DNA from: Bacteroidales bacterium | Lineage (GTDB): Bacteria > Bacteroidota > Bacteroidia > Bacteroidales > UBA7960 | Assembly: GCA_007132865.1 (NCBI GenBank) | Contig: SLNU01000196.1 | Coordinates: forward strand, 1 to 6,590 | DNA length: 6,590 bases | Direction: 5' to 3' | Shown here: positions 1 through 6,590 of the stretch, piece by piece | Layout of the letters: each line of letters opens with the position of its first letter | Numbering within the stretch: position 1 is the first letter of the stretch | Position numbers and translations under genes: made by a program | The notes under the pieces: model-generated | The model's input: the letters and a program-made list of their open reading frames with translations, nothing else | The model's database searches: none | What the model was told of the DNA's origin: nothing

Positions 1-1733
<1,733 letters not shown>

Positions 1734-1742
1734 CAGTCCAGT

Positions 1743-1757
1743 AAAAAAAAATAGCTG
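1743..1757 (+). promoter_or_regulatory. A-rich translation start region of yidC, without Shine-Dalgarno
   Basis: Nine consecutive A residues (1743-1751) precede the yidC ATG at 1758 and no purine-rich Shine-Dalgarno core is present. A-rich, SD-free leaders are the usual form in Bacteroidota. An in-frame TAG at 1752-1754 rules out any longer YidC N-terminus, so this sequence fixes the start. The A-run lies in the untranslated leader and cannot cause a coding frameshift. Confidence 0.5.
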
Positions 1758-3689
1758 ATGACGAGAGAGAATATTATCGGATTGGTGCTGATCGCAGCCA
1801 TTTTGTTTGGTTATAGCATATGGATGGCCCCCAGCGAAGAGGATAGACTGGAGCAACAACGCCTACGGGACAGCATTGCAACGGTTCAGCTCGCTGAAGA
1901 AGAAGCCGCCTTACGCAGGGCGCAGCAGATGGAAGAGACGACTGAATTACAGGCCGAAGAGCAGGCGGTAGACCCAACCCAACCCGACAGCATTATCAGG
2001 CACAGGCTTGCAGAGCGAATGGGCTTTTTCTCGGGAGCCGGACTGGGAGAGCCTGGAAAGTTCATAATGGAGAACGAAGTGCTGAGGCTTACCATCAGCA
2101 AACAGGGCGGACATGTGCTGCAAGCCGAGCTGAAGGAATACAAAAACCACGAAAAGGAACCCCTGATGCTCTTTCTCGGGGAAGAGGACGTGTTTGCCAT
2201 GCACCTTTTTTCGGGGAACAGACAGTTGTCGACCGACCAGCTTTTCTTCGAACCCATATTCCATGACCTGCGTTTTGACGGACTCGATCAGATTTCCATC
2301 AGCGGCAATGATTCCACCAGGTTCTCCATGCGGGCCTATTCTGATTTTCATTCACCCGAAGATCCTAGCTATATTGAATTTGAATATGGGATGAGCGGGC
2401 AGGATTACATGATTGATTTCCATGTAAACTTTGTCGGCACCCGGGAAGCCATTGCCGCCAATACAACCTTCATCAACCTTGACTGGCAAGTGAAACTGCC
2501 CAGACAGGAGAAGAACCGGACAAACGAACAGAACAACTCAACGGTATTCTACAAATACCTGAACGACGACACCTCCAGCCTTCGGGTAACCAGGGACGGG
2601 TCCGAAAGGCTTCCCACGACCCTGAGGTGGATATCCTTCAAGCAGCAATTCTTCTCTTCCACGCTAATCTCGCAGAACGGGATCGCGAATGCCGATGTCA
2701 CCAGCCGATCGGCCGAAGAAACGGATGAGGATTTTATCAAAATACTGTCGGCATCCATGAACCTGGCATTTGATGCCAGGCAGGACAACCACTACCCCAT
2801 GCAGTTTTATTTCGGGCCAAACCATTACCGGACGCTGCGTTCGTATGATCTGAGCCTCGAAAGGCAGATCCCGATCGGATGGGGATTCTTTTTGATGTCC
2901 TGGATAAACCGGTATGCGGTGATTCCGGTGTTCAACTATCTGGACGGTTTCAACCTGAACTATGGCATCATCATCCTACTCCTGACCATACTGCTGAAAC
3001 TGGTGTTGATGCCCATTGCTTACAAGACGTATATCTCCCAGGCAAAGATGCGGGTGCTTAAGCCGGAAATCGAAGAAATGGGCAAGAAGTATCCGAAAAA
3101 AGAAGATGCCATGAAAAAGCAGCAGGCAACCATGGCCCTGTATAAAAAGGCCGGGGTCAACCCCATGGCCGGCTGTGTCCCCATGCTGCTGCAGCTACCC
3201 ATCCTGCTTGCATTGTTCCGGTTTTTCCCTGCCTCCATTGAGCTGAGGCAGGAAGGTTTCCTTTGGGCCGATGACCTCTCAAGCTATGACTCCATCCTGG
3301 ATCTTCCGTTTACGATACCGTTCTATGGGGACCACGTGAGCCTGTTCACCATCCTGATGACTGTTTCCACGATCTTCTACACCCGCTTGAACAGCCAGAT
3401 GATGGGTTCCACAAGCCAAATGCCCGGAATGAAGACCATGATGTATTTCATGCCGGTCATGCTGATGGGTATTTTCAACAATTTTGCGTCCGGGCTTAGC
3501 TATTATTATTTCCTGGCAAATGTCATTACATTCGGACAAATGTATTTGTTCCGCATTTTTGTGGATGAAAAAGCCTTACACAAAAAGATAGAGGAAAACA
3601 AAAAGAAGCCGGTAAAAAAATCCAAATGGCAGGCCCGCATGGAGTCCCTTGCAAAACAGCAGGAGGCCCAGAAGCGCAAGAAAAAATAA
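1758..3689 (+). CDS. yidC: Membrane protein insertase YidC (Oxa1/Alb3 family)
   Basis: YidC inserts and folds inner-membrane proteins, alone or with SecYEG. The 643-residue protein has the Gram-negative layout. An N-terminal membrane segment (about 6-24) is followed by a charged, probably helical linker (25-75), then a large periplasmic domain (about 100-365), then the conserved Oxa1 core. In the core, membrane segments fall near 402-421, 470-490, 526-542, 559-575 and 577-599. The cytoplasmic hairpin at about 425-465 includes AKMRVLKPEIEEMGKKYP. Family matches to E. coli include AKMR(V/M)LKP, ALYKKAGVNPMAGC, QLPILLALF and SGLSYYYF. The arginine of the hydrophilic groove (E. coli R366, B. subtilis R73) aligns with K414. 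The tail (610-643) is strongly basic, as expected for a ribosome-contacting extension. The start at 1758 is fixed by an in-frame TAG six bases upstream. A probable promoter sits directly in front, and purB follows after 34 bases. Confidence 0.97.
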   Translation: MTRENIIGLVLIAAILFGYSIWMAPSEEDRLEQQRLRDSIATVQLAEEEAALRRAQQMEETTELQAEEQAVDPTQPDSIIRHRLAERMGFFSGAGLGEPGKFIMENEVLRLTISKQGGHVLQAELKEYKNHEKEPLMLFLGEEDVFAMHLFSGNRQLSTDQLFFEPIFHDLRFDGLDQISISGNDSTRFSMRAYSDFHSPEDPSYIEFEYGMSGQDYMIDFHVNFVGTREAIAANTTFINLDWQVKLPRQEKNRTNEQNNSTVFYKYLNDDTSSLRVTRDGSERLPTTLRWISFKQQFFSSTLISQNGIANADVTSRSAEETDEDFIKILSASMNLAFDARQDNHYPMQFYFGPNHYRTLRSYDLSLERQIPIGWGFFLMSWINRYAVIPVFNYLDGFNLNYGIIILLLTILLKLVLMPIAYKTYISQAKMRVLKPEIEEMGKKYPKKEDAMKKQQATMALYKKAGVNPMAGCVPMLLQLPILLALFRFFPASIELRQEGFLWADDLSSYDSILDLPFTIPFYGDHVSLFTILMTVSTIFYTRLNSQMMGSTSQMPGMKTMMYFMPVMLMGIFNNFASGLSYYYFLANVITFGQMYLFRIFVDEKALHKKIEENKKKPVKKSKWQARMESLAKQQEAQKRKKK

Positions 3690-3723
3690 GGCCGCAACGC
3701 AGGCTTCATGAACACGCATTGCC

Positions 3724-5082
3724 ATGAACGACCAGGGATTTCTGAACATCTCCCCCATTGACGGCAGGTATGCCCCCATCACGGCCCCCCTGGGACCCTT
3801 CTTTTCAGAAAAGGCACTGATCAGGTACCGCATCCTGGTCGAGGTGGAATATTTTATCGCCCTTTGTCAGCTGCCGCTGAAGCATTTGGAATCTTTTCCG
3901 GAAAGTTCTTTTGATGACCTTCGGCTAATCTACCGACAGTTTTCGGATGACAACGCCATCCGGGTGAAAGAAATTGAAAAGTCCACCAACCACGATATCA
4001 AGGCCGTGGAATACTTTCTGAAAGAGCGGTTCGAGCAACTTGGCCTTGGCACTTACAAGGAGTTCATCCATTTCGGACTGACCTCGCAAGACATTAACAA
4101 CACCGCTGTTCCCCTGTCACTCAAGGAAGGGCTTGAACAGGTGATCTTCCCTGCCCTGGACAAGCTGCTTGGAAGCCTGAAAAATCTCAGCCGGCAATGG
4201 CTGGATGTCCCCATGCTTGCACATACCCACGGACAGCCGGCATCCCCGACCACAGTTGGTAAGGAGATTCTGGTGTTCCACGAGCGCCTGCGTATGCAGA
4301 CCGGTGACCTGAAAAATATGTCTTACCCGGCCAAATTCGGCGGAGCCACGGGGAATTTCAACGCCCACCATGTGGCTTACCCGGAAACGGACTGGAACGG
4401 TTTTGCGGATGGGTTCCTGAAAGGGTTCGGACTGGACCGCTCCATGCATACCACCCAGATCGACCATTACGACCGACTGTCGGCCATCTTCGATGCACTC
4501 AAGCGCATTTGCACCATCCTGATCGACCTGGACAGGGACTGCTGGACCTATATATCCTTTGAGTATTTCAAGCAGCGGATCATCCCCGGGGAAACCGGAT
4601 CCTCCACCATGCCCCATAAGGTAAACCCCATCGATTTTGAAAATGCCGAGGGAAATGCGGGAATCGCCATCGCTCTTTTTGAACACCTTTCATCCAAACT
4701 GCCCGTTTCCAGGCTTCAAAGGGATCTGAGCGATTCCACCGTGCTGCGCAACATCGGGGTTCCCCTGGCACATATGCTCATTGCAATTCATTCCACCCGT
4801 AAGGGACTGGGCAAGATCACACTGAACAAACCAGCCATAGACCAGGACCTGGAAAACAACATGGCGGTGGTCGGCGAAGCCATTCAAACCATTTTGCGGA
4901 AGCTCAACCTGCCAGATCCCTATGAAAAGCTTAAGGAGCTCACCCGTATGAATGAGCGGGTCTCCCGCAAGGACCTGAACACCTTTATAGACAGCCTGGA
5001 TATCCCGGATACGGAAAAAACCGCATTAAAAAAGATCACCCCATTTAATTACACTGGCATCATCCCCGACATACCCGAATAG
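3724..5082 (+). CDS. purB: Adenylosuccinate lyase
   Basis: PurB catalyses two fumarate-releasing steps in purine synthesis: SAICAR to AICAR, and adenylosuccinate to AMP. It is a cytoplasmic homotetramer of the fumarase/aspartase superfamily. The 452 residues match the E. coli-type PurB (456) over the whole length. Visible landmarks are SPIDGRY (10-16), STNHDIKAVEYFL (87-99), TSQDIN (120-125), the general-acid histidine H169 in THGQPA (E. coli H171), NFNAH (211-215), and the mobile signature loop GSSTMPHKVNP (292-302). That loop holds the catalytic serine, S293 or S294. SKLPVSRLQRDLSDSTVLRN (324-343) and YEKLKELTR (400-408) are also diagnostic. The upstream ATG at 3708 is out of frame, so 3724 is chosen; it aligns with the usual N-terminus. 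No Shine-Dalgarno is present. The gene ends with TAG, 24 bases before the ABC transporter, and is probably co-transcribed with yidC. Confidence 0.98.
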   Translation: MNDQGFLNISPIDGRYAPITAPLGPFFSEKALIRYRILVEVEYFIALCQLPLKHLESFPESSFDDLRLIYRQFSDDNAIRVKEIEKSTNHDIKAVEYFLKERFEQLGLGTYKEFIHFGLTSQDINNTAVPLSLKEGLEQVIFPALDKLLGSLKNLSRQWLDVPMLAHTHGQPASPTTVGKEILVFHERLRMQTGDLKNMSYPAKFGGATGNFNAHHVAYPETDWNGFADGFLKGFGLDRSMHTTQIDHYDRLSAIFDALKRICTILIDLDRDCWTYISFEYFKQRIIPGETGSSTMPHKVNPIDFENAEGNAGIAIALFEHLSSKLPVSRLQRDLSDSTVLRNIGVPLAHMLIAIHSTRKGLGKITLNKPAIDQDLENNMAVVGEAIQTILRKLNLPDPYEKLKELTRMNERVSRKDLNTFIDSLDIPDTEKTALKKITPFNYTGIIPDIPE

Positions 5083-5106
5083 CAGATCCGGGACAACCAA
5101 GGCAGC

Positions 5107-6590
5107 ATGAAGAACTTCCGGAAAATATTGGGCTATATCACCCCGTACGGATTCAGGGTGGGATTGAACGTGGCCTTCAACCTGCTTTCGGCTTTGTTCT
5201 CCCTGTTTTCACTGACCATGCTGATCCCATTCCTGGGCATATTGTTCAGTACCCAGCCCCTGGTGACAGACCTGTTGCCTTTTCGACTGACGCCGGAAGC
5301 CATTCAGAACAATTTCAATTATTACGTCAGCCTGCTGATCACCAATTACGGAGAGGTATACGCCCTTGTATTCATCAGTATCGTGGTGATGATAACCTCC
5401 CTGTTAAAGAATGGATTCAAGTATCTATCCCTTTATCACCTGACCCCGGTCCGCAACGGGGTAGCAAAAGACCTTAGGAACGACCTGTACAAAAAATCCA
5501 TCGACCTGCCCCTGTCTTATTATTCCAATGAGCGAAGGGGGGATACCATCTCCAGGATGACCAATGATGTGCACCAGGTGGAGCTAAGCATCATCAGCTC
5601 CCTGGAAATGATGTTCCGCGAGCCCATTACCATAGTAATTTACCTGGGAAGTCTTTTTGTGATGAGTCCGAATCTTACCCTGTTCGTCCTGCTATTGCTG
5701 CCGGTTAGCGCCCTGATTATTGGCCAGATCGGGAGGTCTCTGAAAAGCACGGCGCTCAAGGGACAGAGCAAACTGGGCATGATCCTTTCGGTAATGGAGG
5801 AAACCCTGGGGGGACTGCGGGTGATCAAGGCATTCAACGCGGAAGAAAAGATGAACAATCGCTTTCAGAGCCTGAACAGCTTTTACACCCGCATCATGAA
5901 CAAAATGTACCGCAGGCAATACCTTGCATCGCCGGTAAGTGAATTTCTGGGCACCATGGTCGTGGTGGTTATCATGCTTTACGGCGGGTCCATGATCCTG
6001 TCAGGGGAGGCAGGTCTCTCCTCTCAGGGTTTTATCGGATACCTTGCCATATTCTCCCAGATTATCAACCCGGCAAAATCTTTCTCCCAGGCTTATTATA
6101 ACATACAAAAGGGCATGGCGTCAGCCGATCGCATAGACCAGGTTCTTTCGGCCGACAACAAGATCCATGAGCGACCGGATGCACTTCCGAAAAAGGATTT
6201 CCAGTCGCAGATCAGCATGCAGAACTTATGGTTCCGCTATGAAGAGGCTTTTGTGCTGCAAGACATCAACCTGGTTATCCCCAGGGGAAAGAAGATCGCT
6301 TTGGTCGGACAGTCGGGCTCAGGGAAGTCTACCCTTGTAGACCTGATTCCCCGCTTTTATGAAGTGTCGGAAGGAGAGATTACCATTGATGGTATCCCAA
6401 TCCAGCACCTTAAGCTCAAAGACCTCCGCGCACTCATCGGGAATGTGAACCAGGAACCCATTTTATTCAACGACTCCTTCTTCAACAACATTGCATTCGG
6501 GAAAGCAAATGCCAGTGAGCAGGAGGTCATGCAGGCAGCCAGGATTGCAAATGCCCATGACTTCATCACCGCAAGCCCCCTGGGATACCA
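5107..6590 (+). CDS. ABC transporter half-unit, MsbA-like permease-ATPase fusion (3' end cut by window edge)
   Basis: The frame is open from the ATG at 5107 to the window end: 494 codons plus two bases. It encodes an exporter-type half-transporter with the membrane domain first (about residues 15-335) and the nucleotide-binding domain after (from about 368). Strongly hydrophobic stretches lie near 21-47, 84-100, 173-188, 190-206, 281-298 and 308-322. LPLSYYSNERRGDTISRMTNDV (134-155) and EETLGGLRVIKAFNAEE (231-247) are typical of lipid and multidrug exporters. ATP-site elements seen are the A-loop tyrosine Y378, Walker A G401-T409 (GQSGSGKST) and the Q-loop Q449. The LSGGQ signature, Walker B and switch histidine would lie in the roughly 100 residues beyond the edge. 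The family includes the lipid A flippase MsbA, but other amphipathic substrates are possible, so no symbol is given. The start has a weak AAGG at 5099-5102. The gene is in the same frame as purB, separated by its TAG and eight sense codons. Confidence 0.93.
   Translation, partial: MKNFRKILGYITPYGFRVGLNVAFNLLSALFSLFSLTMLIPFLGILFSTQPLVTDLLPFRLTPEAIQNNFNYYVSLLITNYGEVYALVFISIVVMITSLLKNGFKYLSLYHLTPVRNGVAKDLRNDLYKKSIDLPLSYYSNERRGDTISRMTNDVHQVELSIISSLEMMFREPITIVIYLGSLFVMSPNLTLFVLLLLPVSALIIGQIGRSLKSTALKGQSKLGMILSVMEETLGGLRVIKAFNAEEKMNNRFQSLNSFYTRIMNKMYRRQYLASPVSEFLGTMVVVVIMLYGGSMILSGEAGLSSQGFIGYLAIFSQIINPAKSFSQAYYNIQKGMASADRIDQVLSADNKIHERPDALPKKDFQSQISMQNLWFRYEEAFVLQDINLVIPRGKKIALVGQSGSGKSTLVDLIPRFYEVSEGEITIDGIPIQHLKLKDLRALIGNVNQEPILFNDSFFNNIAFGKANASEQEVMQAARIANAHDFITASPLGY

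Noticed and set aside
1743..1751. A9 homopolymer as a phase-variation tract
   Set aside because: It lies in the short untranslated leader of an essential-type gene and fits the usual A-rich Bacteroidota start region. Length variation would not alter a reading frame.
3690..3723. Possible hairpin in the yidC-purB gap, including the palindrome TTCATGAA at 3705-3712
   Set aside because: The outer arms (GGCCGCAACGC and GCATTGCC) pair poorly and no U-run follows, so it does not support a terminator. An 8-base palindrome is expected by chance.
4117..4686. Minus-strand open frame of 189 codons opposite purB
   Set aside because: It is a shadow of purB: its composition follows the purB codons, and there is no promoter or recognisable family.
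5080..5109. purB and the ABC gene share a frame, separated by one TAG and eight sense codons, so stop read-through would fuse them
   Set aside because: A shared frame occurs one time in three by chance. Fusing a cytoplasmic lyase to a membrane transporter has no known rationale, and both proteins have complete family-typical ends at this junction.

Overview
This is an ordinary chromosomal housekeeping stretch, most likely from a member of the Bacteroidota, probably in or near the Bacteroidales. Four points support this. The proteins align by eye with known Bacteroidota-type PyrG, YidC and PurB. A perfect TAnnTTTG box, the Bacteroidota -7 promoter element, sits in the pyrG-yidC gap. Start codons lack convincing Shine-Dalgarno sequences. 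The conserved groove arginine of YidC is replaced by lysine. Base composition looks moderate (near half G+C by eye, not computed) and even across the window, with no sign of recent transfer.

All four genes are on the plus strand and tightly packed. Bases 1-98 are a leader in which an upstream gene may end. pyrG (CTP synthase, 99-1724) is followed 33 bases later by yidC (membrane protein insertase, 1758-3689). After 34 bases comes purB (adenylosuccinate lyase, 3724-5082). After 24 bases comes an MsbA-like ABC half-transporter (from 5107), which runs off the window edge within its nucleotide-binding domain. No intergenic gap exceeds 40 bases apart from the leader, and none holds a recognisable intrinsic terminator, tRNA, repeat, mobile element or CRISPR array.

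The likely transcription plan is pyrG from an upstream promoter (a weak candidate lies at 37-44), then yidC-purB-ABC from the promoter just after the pyrG stop codon, with possible read-through from pyrG. The genes share growth-linked roles rather than one pathway: PyrG makes CTP, PurB acts twice in purine synthesis, YidC inserts inner-membrane proteins, and the ABC protein probably moves a lipid or other amphipathic substrate across the inner membrane.

I found no convincing undescribed system. The points most worth a second look are modest: the promoter at the pyrG/yidC junction, the lysine in the YidC groove, and an in-frame A_AAA_AAA heptamer in the yidC tail whose -1 frame stays open until a stop overlapping the purB start codon.
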